Program-made: the position numbers and the translations under genes | Source: Cinnamomum chago | Taxonomy: Eukaryota > Streptophyta > Magnoliopsida > Laurales > Lauraceae | Direction of reading: 5' to 3' | NCBI GenBank assembly: GCA_038049695.1 | Contig: CP142456.1 | Span: forward strand, 17,078,501 to 17,142,500 | DNA length: 64,000 bases | The notes under the pieces: generated by a model | The model's database searches: none | Told to the model about the DNA's origin: nothing | Seen by the model: the letters and a program-made list of their open reading frames with translations, nothing else | Shown: piece after piece, positions 11,009 through 22,145 of the stretch | Layout: each line of letters begins with the position of its first letter | Numbering within the stretch: the stretch's first letter is position 1

Positions 11009-11572
11009 TGTAAGGGATACGGATCCGAACCTGATCCAAGTTGGGTCTGACCCAGTTCGCAGGCCCAGCCCAGGTTAAGAAACAAATCAGTGGGTTTAGA
11101 ACCCTGGTTGGCACGAACTGGGAAAGAAGTCCAACCTTATCCACATCCGCCAGACACTAAAAATGTGGAGAATCAAGGGTATCTGGCAAGAGGAAGAAGG
11201 AGCCAGGCAGAGAAGGAGCATGCATTCCTCCCACGTTGGAAGATATGTCCAGAGATGTGCGCACCTCCTATAGCCACGAACGGCAGTTAATGGGAGTTGG
11301 GGAAACTTCAGGGAATGGAAGAAAGAAAGGGCATAAAAAGGAGAAGAAGAGTAGAGAGGTGAGATCTAGAGCCCAAGAATTTAGATTGGGATTCCTAATT
11401 TGTTTACTGACTTAAGCATCGGAGTAAATTCGATCGGGCCATCCGATCGAACTTCACCTTGTTGTTGTCTTGAATTTGGTAGGTACCAAATTCAAGATCA
11501 AGAGCTCTATATCCCGAAGAAGGAGGCCAAAAAGCAATCTCACCCAACTTGATCCTAGAATCAGACCTTACA
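11009..11572 (+). repeat. 3' LTR of the Tat gypsy
   Basis: The 564-bp LTR starts TGTAAGG and ends CCTTACA, a perfect 7-bp terminal inversion, just after the purine tract. A TATA-like CATAAAAAG lies at 11332-11340. The segment tttactgacttaagcatcggagt (11402-11424) resembles a block common in Tat-lineage LTRs downstream of the TATA box. Immediately after 11572 the gag-array sequence begins (aggctcatg), so this is the outer edge of the insertion. The other LTR and duplication are not in the window. Confidence 0.8.
11332..11340 (+). promoter_or_regulatory. TATA-like box of the gypsy LTR
   Basis: CATAAAAAG lies about 240 bp before the LTR end, a usual place for the U3 promoter. There is no direct evidence of activity. 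Confidence 0.45.
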
Positions 11573-12243
11573 AGGCTCATGTGCAATTTCTGGCATAGTT
11601 ATAGGCCCAGATTGCGGACATACTTATGAGACATCTCAACATGCCCCATCTCCTCAGGTGGAGATAGCTCCTCGGTGTGGATCCGAATGCTCTTTATGAG
11701 AAGTTTCGAAAAATGGGGGCCATGGAGATTGCTGGGATTATGAATCCTCTTGAGGCTGATGAGTCGATGGTGCAGACCAATAATGTCTTAGAGGAGTTGG
11801 TATGCATGGGACGTCAAAACCTCTCCTTGGTAGCTTATATGTTCAGAGGCATTGTAGAGACATGGCGGAAGAGTGTGTGGACCGTTCCCAGATCATGGAT
11901 GATGATGTTGGGCGGTATACCTTCAAGAATCAGTTTTGTAGAAGGTTCATACCGGAGCATGTGGATGCCAGCAAACGCATCAAGTTCTAGTAGTTGACAC
12001 GAGGGGAGTATGACTCTAGGAGAGTACATATATCAATTCTTTTGGTTGTCTTGTTTTGCCTAAGATCTGATTGATATATAGGCCAAGAAGGTGAATAGCT
12101 TTCTCAGGGGGCTCGGACCAATGATACACAACGTGAATGCATGGATGAGACTTGCCATCTATGATGAGACAGTCAGCAAACCCTATTCCTCTGAGGAGAA
12201 TGCAAAGATCAAATAAAGTGAGCCAAAGAGGAAGGAATGGGTA
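11573..12243 (+). repeat. Array unit 0 (partial, gag only)
   Basis: The Tat LTR cuts into the gag part of this unit. Readable pieces are DPNALYEKFRKMGAMEIAG and IMNPLEADESMVQTNNVLEE, then the shifted tail with the GLGPMIHNVNAW block. The unit ends at the module-start anchor, here mutated to gtaagatgcc. Its left part must lie beyond the gypsy insertion, outside the window. Confidence 0.8.
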
Positions 12244-13818
12244 GTAAGATGCCAACCCCGACCGCTAATTCCTAGAATTAGAGATAATTAAGTGTCACTG
12301 GTTCACCAAGAGGGTTTGGATGTTTTTTGATTAAGTTTGAGCGTTTGAATAGCTTTTCTATTGCTTTGGGAAGTTTTGAGGGACATAGAAACAAGTTTGG
12401 TACCTCTAGGAACCTTCTTGTATTTTCGAAAAACTGTGGGAGGCGGCGGGGGGGGGAGGGCGCATTTATAAATTTTGAAAAATTCGTTTCTTGTTCCCAT
12501 TCGATAAAGAATAGCATTCCCCAACAACTTTCGGTTTCACTCCACAACTATTCGAAGCCCCAAAGAAAAAAAATTTGGGCCACAGGGGCAAAACAATCTT
12601 TTCACATTGAAATCTAAGGTCAAATTTTGAGGTCCTCAAACCATGGCAAATTTGTGCCTTTTTAAAACTGGAGTTAGTCTGAAACATTTTTCTCTTCTTC
12701 GTCGAATTCATCCGAGGCCCGGAAATCAGAGTTTTATACTCATGAATATTCATTAGTGGTGGGCATCACATTCCACTTTATACTAAAAGACAAATAAGCT
12801 GCCTTCCTCCTCATTTCGCCCATTCCTCAATGACTGCAACCTGCTGAGCAATTCCTCCCATTTACTTCTTACTTTCTTCCTGAAAAACTCAAGGGTATTC
12901 TTAATAAATTAGAGATTGACCACCGCCTTCGCATTCTACACGGCTCCAGCTTCACATCTACTCCAGTTTTGCGTCATTCCGCCGCCAAGAAGCCTCTACA
13001 TAGACAATATCATTGCTGTAGGACTATCTTAGTGTAAGTTTATTGATTCTAAGATTGGGAGCTACATGTACAAGGTCGATGGTTGTTTTCTAATATATTG
13101 TTGTATGTCTTAATCGGTTTTTTTTTTTTTTTACAGGATATGAGTAGAGGACCGCTGGAACTAGCTACTGCAGGTATGCCTCCAGTGAGCAAGTCTCGTC
13201 CGAACGACTAGATAGCGAGGCAGAATGAGGCTCATGCTCAATTTTAGGCACAGTTACAGGCCCATATTGCGGAGATACTTATGAGACATCTCAACACGCC
13301 GTATCTCCACAGGTGGAGATAGCTCCTCGGTTCGGATTCGAATGCTCTTTATGAGAAGTTTCAAAAGATAGGGGCAATGGAGATTGCTGGGATTATGAAT
13401 CCACTTGCGGTTGATGAGTGGATGGTGCGTACCAATAATGTCTAAGAGGAGTTGGTATGCATGGGACGTCAAAAGCTCTCCTCGGTAGCTTATATGTTCA
13501 GAGGCATTATAGGGACATGGCGGAAGAGTGTGTGGACCCTTCCAGACCACGGATGATGAAGTTGGGCGGTATTCCTTCAAGACTCAGTTTAACAGAAGGT
13601 TCATATCGCAGCATGTGGATGCTAGGAAGCGCACCAAGTTTGAGTATTTGACGTGAGGGGAGTATGACTCTGGGAGAGTACATACATTAGTTCTTCTGGT
13701 TGTCTAGTTTTGTCTATGAGCTGATTGATATAGAGGCCAAGAAGGTTAACATCGTTTTTAGGGGGCTCGGACCAATGATACACAATGTGACTGCATGGAT
13801 GAGACTTGCCGCCTATGA
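12244..13818 (+). repeat. Array unit 1
   Basis: The LTR-like module spans 12244-13139, the predicted intron 13035-13136 and the gag from ATG 13140. A G-rich run at 12446-12460 sits at the variable G-tract position. The gag tail is deleted: cctatgaga joins directly to gataatcaagtg of the next module, so the usual aagaggaaggag junction is missing. Confidence 0.8.
13035..13136 (+). promoter_or_regulatory. Predicted 5' intron before gag (unit 1 example)
   Basis: The donor tagtgtaagt and the acceptor T-run-acag frame 102 bp just before the gag ATG. The same donor/acceptor pair is present or slightly decayed in units 2-8. This suggests that the ancestral transcript started in the LTR-like module and was spliced to the gag leader. 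It is inferred from sequence only. Confidence 0.5.
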
Positions 13819-14105
13819 GAGATAATCAAGTGTGTCACAGGTTCACTAAGAGGGTTTGGATGTTTTCTGATTAAGTTTGAGCATTATAATAGCTTTTATA
13901 CTGCTTTGGGAAGTTCTGAGGGCCATTGAACCTAGTTTGGTACCTCTAGGAATCGTCGTGTATTTTTAGAAAACTGTGGTGGTGCTGGGCGGGGGGGGGG
14001 GGGGGGGTGGCATTTCTAAATTCTGAAAAAATTGTTTCTTGATCCCATTCGATAGAGAATAGCATTCCCCAACAACTTTCGTTTTCACTCGACAACTATT
14101 TGAAG

Positions 14106-14816
14106 CATGGATGAAAATACTACGTAGCGGCCACCACCGCCACGCTATGGCCCAGTTATCGGCCGTCGCACCCATAGCGGCCACTACGTCCGCTACGGTG
14201 TGAGAAAAATTCCTACATTTTTAAATTTTTTTTAAATGCATAATATAACTTATTTCTTTTCTTCTTTTCTCCAAATACCATTTCTACACAACTCCTCTGC
14301 CCTTTTATGTTTATAAAAACACCAAAAAGCACATGATCTTACCGAATTACAATCGATATAGAGAGTTCTTCTCAATGATTCTTCTCTAAGCACATCCTAT
14401 TAGACACCCCCTTTGGTAGATGTATTTTTTTCTCTAGGTACTTTTAAGTCTTAACTTCATGACATAGTTTTTTCTTTTATAAGTCATTCATTAGTTTCTA
14501 AGTTAGCATAACTAAGCAACATTAATACATGTGAAAAAAATGATCATTACTATTATTTTCTATTTATACATCGATACAGGACCTCATACCGTGAGGGGAC
14601 TGCTACACCCCCTTACCTTAGTTACTTTTGCAAAAAAAAAAAAAAAAAAAAAAAACGTTCTCATTTTCCAATATTCTAGATTTTCTAGAATTTTTTCATA
14701 TTTTTTTTATTATTTTTCCAAATTGCACCGCTACGCCGCTATGCTACGTAGCCCCCGCTACGTAGCGTTTTGGCGGCAGACCGTTACGCCCGCCGCTACC
14801 GCTATTTTCATCCTTG
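14106..14816. mobile_element. Non-autonomous hAT-like element
   Basis: The 711-bp element is flanked by 8-bp duplications atttgaag (14098-14105) and attcgaag (14817-14824, one mismatch). The terminal inverted repeats are CATGGATGAAAATA at the left and CAAGGATGAAAATA at the right in reverse (13 of 14 identical). The subterminal regions are rich in tagcgg/ccgcta motifs, as usual for hAT transposase binding. The centre is AT-rich without a transposase frame. The 8-bp duplication and terminal sequence favour hAT over Mutator. Other array units lack it, which confirms the boundaries. Confidence 0.85.
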
Positions 14817-15595
14817 ATTCGAAGCCCCGAAAAAAAAAATTCGGGCCACAGGGGCAAACAATCTTTTCACATTGAAATCGAAGCTGAAATTTCAATGTCC
14901 TCAAAGCATGGCAAATTTGTGCCTTTCTAAAACTGGAGTTAGTCTGGAACATTTTTCTCTTCATCGTCGAATTCATCCGAGGCCCAGAAATCGGAGTTTT
15001 ATGCCCATGAATATTCAATAATGGTGGGCATCACATTCCACTTTATATTAAAAAACAAATAAGCTACCTTCTTCCTCATTTCACCCATTCCTCAACATCT
15101 GCAACCTGATGAGCACTACCACCCTTTTACTTCTTCCTTTCTTCCTGAAAAACTCAAGAGTATTCTTTCGAAATTAGAGATTGACCGCTGCCATCAATTT
15201 CCACACTGCTCCAACTTCACATCTACACCAGTTTTGCATTATTTCCCCGCCAGCAATCCTCCAAACAGACAATATCATTGTTGTGGGACTATTTTAGTGT
15301 AAGTTCCTTAATACTAAGATTGAGAGCTACATGTACAAGGGCCATGGTCGTTTCTTAAGATATAGTTGTATTTGTCTTAATCGGTTTTTTTTTATTTTTT
15401 TACAGGATATGAGTAGAGGACCGCTAGAACTGGCTACTGCGAGTCTTGGTTACCCTTGCTTGGATGATAGAATCCATGGGCTTCTGCTGATTATGATAGC
15501 ACAGCAGTAGGCCTCTAGCAAGTAAGTCACCCGTCAGATAGCGAGGCAAAAGGAGGCTCATCTAGATTGCAGAGATACTTATGAGACATTTAAAC

Positions 15596-15870
15596 TGTTA
15601 GATTTGGAGAGATGAAATTTGACACTGATGATGATGAATGCTTTTCCCAGTCTTGATCGACTGTTCTCATTATAAATGGGCTGAATGCCCTGATTACATG
15701 ATACTATTCTTATCTAAATGGGCTGAATGCCCTGATTACATGCTACTATTCTTATCTAAATGGGCTGAATGCCCTAATTACATGCTAGTATCCTCATCTA
15801 GATCCTACAAATATGGTTTACAATAAGATATGAAGACTGGGCCCAAAATGGGCCTGGGCTTGGATTGACA
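15596..15870 (-). repeat. 3' LTR of the young copia
   Basis: 275 bp; on the minus strand it starts TGTCAATCC and ends TCTAACA. It contains three direct 42-bp repeats (15673-15714, 15715-15756, 15757-15798) built on taaatgggctgaatgccct. The repeats may be promoter or enhancer modules. It is identical to 21262-21536. Confidence 0.95.
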
Positions 15871-15880
15871 CCCCCCCTCA
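15871..15880 (-). promoter_or_regulatory. Polypurine tract and pol stop of the young copia
   Basis: On the minus strand this is tgaggggggg directly before the LTR. The tga is also the pol stop codon (15878-15880), so stop and primer site overlap. Confidence 0.8.
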
Positions 15881-18800
15881 AATTGATGCTGGGGAGTCAT
15901 AAAGCAGCAATTTGGAAACAAGAAATTGATGTCGAGGCCGAGGGAGTCCCTTAGTGAAGATATCTGCAAACTGAAACTCTGTAGAAACATGAGGTAGACT
16001 AATGACATCCCGCTTATATTCATCCCGAATAAAGTGACAGTCAACTTCAATATGTTTTGTTCGTTCATGGAAAACGGGATTTTCAGTGATTCAGATAGCC
16101 CCAGTATTGTCAGCATGCAATGGAGTAGGAGAGGTTTGAGTGAACCCAAGTTCCGAAAGAATGCCCCGTAGCCATAAGATTTCAGAACAAGCAGAAGACA
16201 TTGCGCGATATTCAGCTTCCGTGGAAGATCTGGACACACGTTCTTGTTTCTTGCATTTCCAAGAAATGAGCGAATTTCCAAGGTACATGCACCAACCAGT
16301 GGTAGAACGACGCGTGTCTTGACAGCCAGCCCAGTCAGCATCCGCATAAGCAGTTAGATGCAGTGGATTATCCTTGGTATAATATAAACCACGAGAGACA
16401 GTTCTGAGCAGATAGCGGATAATGCGCTTGACAGCTGTCAAATGAAGGTGTCGAGGAGCAGTCATGAACTGACTCACAAGATTGACAGCATAGGATATGT
16501 CAGGTCGAGTGATGGTGAGATAGACAAGACTTCCTACCAGGCGCCGGTATGTATGAGGATCAGGAAGAAGATCGCCGTCATCTTTACTCAGTTTGAGATT
16601 TACCTCGACAGGTGTATCAACAGGTGAAGAATCATGGAGGTCAGCCAACTCGATAAGGTCTGATGTGTATTTGTGTTGATTAACAAAGAGACCTTTGGGA
16701 GATTGATGCACCTCTAAGCCCAAGAAATAATGCAAAGGGCCCAAATCCTTCATACGGAATGAATCCCTGAGAGAAGCTTGGAGAGTTTTGATCATACCAT
16801 CATCCGTGCCAGTGATAATAATATCGTCAACATAGACGAGGAGCATAGTAACACCAGTAGATGTTTTGCATAAAAAAAGAGAAGGATCATAAGGACTCTG
16901 GTTAAAGCCACTTTCGCACAATCGACCCCTGAAGGTTTCAAACCATGCCCGAGGAGCTTGCTTTAGACCATAAAGCGATTTGCGCAGGCGACAGACAGAC
17001 CTCTTTGAGGGAGAGGGGACGCCTTGTGGTATACGCATATAGACCTCTTCTTGCAAATCCCCATGGAGAAATGCATTTTTGACATCCATTTGGTATAATG
17101 GCCAAGACTGAGATGCAGCAATGGCGAGAAGTAACCTAACATATGTCATCTTTGCCACAGGTGCAAACGTCTCCTCGTAGTCAATGCCATACTCCTGTCT
17201 GTTTCCGAGTGCCACAAGTCTAGCTTTGTGTCTATCTAAGGACCCATCAGATTTAAGTTTGATCGAGTAGATCCATTTGCAACCAATGGGCTTAACTGCT
17301 GAAGGACACTCCACAATATCCCATGTGTGATTCAGAGTCAATGCATCTAATTCCTCCTTCATAGCCTGGTTCCAGCAATCTTGTTGGACAGCCTGCAAAT
17401 AAGAACTTGGGATAGAGATAGAAGATAGAGTGGTCATCAAAGAAGTATGGGTAAATCCATACCGCTCAAGCGGTCTAGAATTTCTGGAGGAGCGACGTAA
17501 GGCAGGAGTAGGCGTGGAACCATTTGTCGGTGGAGGATCAGGGGGAGGGCCATCTGCAGTGAGAGGTTTCTCCCGTCGGTGGTATACAAAAGCAGGATTA
17601 AACCTAGTAACAGAGGTTTGATCCGAAAAACCTGGTAAGAGAGCTGGTGAAGAGGGAGGAGGACAATCCATGTGAGTTTGGAAGAAATATTGATTTTCAA
17701 AGAAAATAACATTTCTAGAAACCCTGATACGATGACCAATGGGATCATAACAAACAAAACCTTTTTGATTAGTGGCATAACCCAAAAAAGCACACCTGCG
17801 AGATTGTGCTGTTAGTTTCGTTCTTTCTGTGGGAGGTAGATGAACGAAGCAAACACAACCAAAGGTATGTAGGTGATCAAACACAGGATGATGACCAAAC
17901 AATTTAAAATGAGGTGTTAAATGAGCAATAGTAGGTGATGGAAGGCGGTTAATGAGATAGACAGCCGTGGTGAGAGCTTCAGTCCAAAAACGAGGGGGAA
18001 CGGATGATTCAATCATAAGAGTTCTAGTGACATCAAGAAGATGTCTGTTTTTCCGTTCCGCGACTCCATTTTGTTGTGGAGTATACGGACAAGTACGTTG
18101 AGAAATGATTCCTGTATTGTTTAGAAAGGATTGAAAATCCTTGGAAACATACTCCCCCCCTGAGTCTGAGCGCAAAGTTTTAATGCATTTAGAGAATTGG
18201 TTTTCAACATAGGTAACAAAAAATTTAAATGCATTAAGAACATCAGACTTTGAATGTAATAAATAAATCCAAGTAAATCTGCTGTAGTCATCAATGAATG
18301 TTACAAAGTACTTGAAATGACCATGTGAAAGGGTCGGAGCAATGCCCCAAACATCACTGTGAATCAAGTCAAAACATGCAGTGCTCCGTGTGGTGGAGTG
18401 TGAAAAAGGTAAAGTTTTACTCTTCCCTAATTTACAAGCATCACAGTCAAAAGAAGCAGAGTCAATAGGTTTATTTAATAATCCAGATTGAAATAAAGCA
18501 GACAAAGTAGAGGCATTTGGATGACCAAGTCTATTATGCCACAATCGAGAATTATTCTGAATAAAAAAACAAAATAACTGATGTAAAGTTTTATTCTCAA
18601 TAACAGAAGACACTGGTAAGGAAAAAAGTCTGCCACGCTTAGGCCCCCTCGCGATCACTTCCCCCGACTCCTGGTCCTGCACAACACAGCCAGAAGAAGA
18701 AAAGGAGACATTGCAATTATTTTCAACAAGTTGACCCACAGAAACCAAATTGGTAGCAAGATGAGGAGATACTAAAACATTGGTTTAGGGTAAGGGGCTA

Positions 18801-19325
18801 GGGGTATCACCAACATAGGTGATGGGAAGATGATCTCCGTTGGCAGCTTGAACAGTGAGGTGACCAGTGTAAGGAACGACATTCTGTAATGTTATGGGTG
18901 AAGAGGCCATATGGTTACTTGCACCAGAATCTAAGTACCATGTATTGGAAAGAGAGGAATCGGTACCTGCGATGTTCATGGATGCCAAGGCATTGATGAT
19001 CATTTGGTTAACCATCTCAGGGGTGAGAGGAGCTGGAGACGCAGATTGTGAGGAACCAGGCTGTGAGGATGAATCATACTGCAGAGAACCACTGAAGTCA
19101 GAGGATGCATAGCGTGGAGTGGTTACTGTGTAAGCAGTAGGAGCTGACGACACGGTGGAAGTACCAGGAGCGGACTGCACATAGTTACGGGGAGTAGAAT
19201 TGCGAGCCTTCTTCCGACATTCATCAATAACATGACCAGTGGCTTTACAATATCGGCAAATTCTTGCCTTGCATTGATTCGCATAGTGACCATATTTTTT
19301 TGCAGTTATGGCATTGAACTTTACT
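15878..19325 (-). pseudogene. Protease, integrase, RT and RNase H of the young copia
   Basis: The frame continues the zinc knuckles (KYGHYANQCKARICRYCKAT) into the protease (YLDSGASNHMASSP). It has a TAA at 18785-18787, then VSVGQLVENN, the GAG-pre-integrase part (LWHNRLGHPNASTLS) and the integrase core with all three acids (FDLIHSDVWG, LRSDSGGEY, NGVAERKNRH). RT has an intact active site (LLVYVDDIII), and RNase H has ADADWAGCQDTRRS and SRSSTEAEYRAM. A TGA at 16091-16093 replaces the Trp of IWITENPVF. The frame then stays open to the stop at 15878. Only two nonsense codons break about 1150 codons, so it is nearly intact. Confidence 0.93.
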
Positions 19326-20006
19326 GATGTCCCGAGAAGGTTGTCTGGTTGTAGCAACATAGGCAAACGGAGCCTCAACAGATCTTTGTTGTTCCAGAGT
19401 AGTTTTAGTAGCCAGACGTTGTTCTTCCCGCAGAAGTTCCTGAAGGCAGATATCCAAGCTGGGAAGAGTAGCCCTGCTCATCAAGTTCGATCTAACTGCT
19501 TCAAACTCCAAACGAAGTTTCATGAGAAGCTGATCCCGATGACTACTTTGCTGTAATAGAAGTAATTCCGGTAGGAGTGCGGTAGACACCGTGGCAAACT
19601 TAATCTCATCATATTCGGACCACAGTCTGCGAAAGCCATTGTAATACTCCTGAATAGACTGGGTACCTTGAGTGAATTGAGAGATTTCAAGTTCCAATTG
19701 AAACTGACGAGCAGCATTGCCTTGTTGATAAATGTTCTTAAGATAGTCCCACATTTCACGGGCATTTTTACAAGGTTTAAGGTTGAGAATAAAATGGGAT
19801 TCAATAGAGCCCAGCAACCAGGACTTGATTTTAGCATCCTTTGTTTTCCAAGCTAAAATCTTCTTATCATCTTCCTCAGGTTGAGGTTCAGATCCATCGA
19901 TGTGTGCCCAGAGTTCTTTTCCTTCCAAGTAAATTTGAAATTGGAAGGCCCATGAGGTATAATTTGTTCCATCAAATCGAACCAAGGTTATCTCATGTTT
20001 TTCCAT
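19245..20006 (-). pseudogene. Gag of the young copia
   Basis: The chosen start is the ATG at 20006 (MEKHEITLVRFDGTNYTSW), which matches the start of copia gags in the other elements here. The UBN2-like gag core (LLGSIESHFILNLKPCKNAR, LWSEYDEIKF, LDICLQELLREEQRL) is complete. At the first zinc knuckle (CHNCKK) a run of seven A on the minus strand holds one A too many, so the frame leaves the knuckle. The pol frame resumes at KYGHYANQC. The change is probably a simple indel. Confidence 0.92.
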
Positions 20007-21249
20007 TACTAAAGACTTGTAAGAAGCACACAGCAGCAACAACAGCAAGAAGAAGTAATGCCAATGATAAAGAAATTAACAGCCAGCAGTAGTAGTAGTC
20101 TCAGATGAAAAAATAACCATCCCGCAAACAATAAAAGGAGCAACAGCAGCAGAAATCAAGTAGCAGTAGATAATGAAGACAAAATGAACCAGCACAGGCA
20201 CCAGCAGTAACAAAGTCCAGCAAAGAACCAGAACAGCAAGCAGCAAAAAAAACCAAGAAAAACGTCCAGGTCGTCTGAGAGCAGAACTGGACCTGGGCCC
20301 CACCAGGTGATCTCTGGGTAGATCAGAAAATGGGCCTGGGCGTCCAGGTCGTCTGAGAGCAGAACTGGACCTGGGCCCCACCAGGTGATCTCTGGGTAGA
20401 TCAGAGAGTGGGGATGGGTGAACAGGATATTCACGCAACTATTGGAAGTGGTCCCAGTCAAATCAGATCCAGATCCTGGATTTTGGACGGCCGAGATAAA
20501 AACAAGTGGAAAAATTGAATTTCAACAAGAACAGGTAGAAGACCTACCTCTGATGGTCAATAAATCTTGAAAAAATCTTCATAAACAAGAAGATATTCAG
20601 TCGACCAAGAGGGAAGAATCCGCTGAGAATGGTGATGTTGATCACAGGTGGGCCACGCCTGATCAGAGAAGATCAGGGATGATCAGAGAGGATCCAGCTG
20701 AAGAAAAAGATCACAGATGACTTCCAAGGATTGGAAGATGACTTAGGAGACGATCAGAGATGATCAACCTGCGCTGCTGGATGTTACAAACAGTAACAGA
20801 AACCAAAGAATGCACTGACGAGCCTGTCGCCAAGGTGCTGATATGCACGTGGGCCCCACCAGTTGATCTGAGGACAGATCTGAAGGTCGAGATGGATGCA
20901 CAGATCTTTTATGCAACTAATGGAAGTAGTCTCATCAAAAACCAGGTCAGATCAAAGATTTGGTGCGGCTGTGATGAAAACAAGTGAGGAAATCCGAAAA
21001 TCCACAAAAGTTGCCAGACGACCAACCTCTGATGAGAAATAATTCCAGGAAAAATCACCAAAATTCCTGAAATAAACCTGCGACCATACTGGGCTGCTTC
21101 TGCAGATGAGTTGATGATGATCTGAAGTGGGCCATGTCTGATATGAGATGATCAGATTTGATCATGGAGCATCTGGGATGATCAGTGATGATCTGAGGTT
21201 GCACGGAGGGCTTCCAGATCATTGGATGTGAAAGAAACTAAAACCCTAA
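20007..21249 (-). other. Leader of the young copia with a 78-bp duplication
   Basis: This is 1.24 kb between the primer binding site and gag with no convincing frame. Bases 20263-20340 are repeated at 20341-20405 (gtccaggtcgtctgagagca and on) with period 78. The part at 20640-21200 is rich in short gatca motifs. Confidence 0.8.
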
Positions 21250-21261
21250 GCTCTGATACCA
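21250..21261 (-). promoter_or_regulatory. Primer binding site of the young copia
   Basis: On the minus strand this is tggtatcagagc, immediately after the 5' LTR. It is the usual plant LTR-element site, complementary to initiator methionine tRNA. Confidence 0.9.
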
Positions 21262-21536
21262 TGTTAGATTTGGAGAGATGAAATTTGACACTGATGATGA
21301 TGAATGCTTTTCCCAGTCTTGATCGACTGTTCTCATTATAAATGGGCTGAATGCCCTGATTACATGATACTATTCTTATCTAAATGGGCTGAATGCCCTG
21401 ATTACATGCTACTATTCTTATCTAAATGGGCTGAATGCCCTAATTACATGCTAGTATCCTCATCTAGATCCTACAAATATGGTTTACAATAAGATATGAA
21501 GACTGGGCCCAAAATGGGCCTGGGCTTGGATTGACA
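21262..21536 (-). repeat. 5' LTR of the young copia
   Basis: Identical over 275 bp to the copy at 15596-15870, with the same three 42-bp repeats. It should carry the element promoter. Confidence 0.95.
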
Positions 21537-22145
21537 TAAACAAGCCACATCTCCTCAGGTGGTGATAGTTCCTTGGTGCGGATGCAAATGCTCTTTATGA
21601 GAAGTTTTGAAAGACGGGGGCCGGCGAGATTGTTGGGATTATGAATCCACCTGAGGTCGATGAGTAGATGGTGCATAACAATAATGTTTTAGAGGAGATG
21701 GTATGCAGGGGACGTCAAAAGCTCTCCTTGATAGCTTATGTGTTTAGAGGCATTGTTGAGACATGGTGAAAGAGTGTGAGGGGACCCTTCCAGACCATGG
21801 ATGATGATGTTGGGCGGTATGCCTTTAAAACTCAATTTAAGAGAAGGTTCATACCTGAGCATGTGAATGCTAGGAAGTAAATCAAGTTTGAGTAGTTGAC
21901 ACGAGGGGAGAATGACTGTGGGAGAGTACATACATCAGTTCATCTGATTGTCTAGTTTCACCTTGGAGCTTATAGATATAGAGGCGAATAAGGTGAATAA
22001 CTTTCTTATGGGGCTCAGACCAATGATACGCAATGTGACTGCATTGATGAGAGTTGCCACCTATGATAAGGCTTTTGGCAAACCCTAGTCATCTAAGGAG
22101 AGTGCGAAGATCTGATAAAGCGTGCCAAAGAGGAAGGAGTGGAAA

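Larger units (their letters stand above)
3966..11572 (+). mobile_element. Tat/Retand-type Ty3/gypsy retrotransposon, 5' end missing
   Basis: The order is gag C-terminus/protease, RT, RNase H, a second RNase H, integrase, a non-coding spacer, an antisense ORF, a polypurine tract and an LTR. A second RNase H after the usual one, plus an antisense ORF between pol and the 3' LTR, are known marks of the plant Tat branch (Retand, Grande and relatives). The left edge abuts a copia LTR. This suggests that the copia inserted into the gag region and that the gypsy 5' LTR lies left of the window. The right LTR ends inside the gag tandem array, so the array was the insertion target. Coding regions carry many lesions. 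Confidence 0.85.
15596..21536 (-). mobile_element. Young Ty1/copia element with identical LTRs
   Basis: The element is 5.94 kb on the minus strand, flanked by perfect 5-bp duplications TAAAC (15591-15595 and 21537-21541). The two 275-bp LTRs are identical base for base by my comparison. The internal order is primer binding site, a long leader, gag, protease, integrase, RT, RNase H and polypurine tract. The insertion splits the gag of array unit 2. Despite its young age, the coding region has one frameshift and two nonsense codons. Confidence 0.95.
13819..22145 (+). repeat. Array unit 2, carrying a hAT-like element and a copia
   Basis: The module is interrupted by the element at 14106-14816. 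Gag starts at ATG 15409 and is interrupted by the copia at 15596-21536, after which the gag resumes (taaacaagccacatctcctc) to 22145. The G-tract here is 17 G (13991-14007). Without the insertions the unit is about 1.66 kb. Confidence 0.82.

Noticed and set aside
19290..19320. Possible programmed frameshift between gag and pol in the young copia
   Set aside because: The seven-A run needs a +1 shift. The nested copia is broken in the same domain in the other direction (about 37555), and the old copia has no shift there. Independent indels explain this better.
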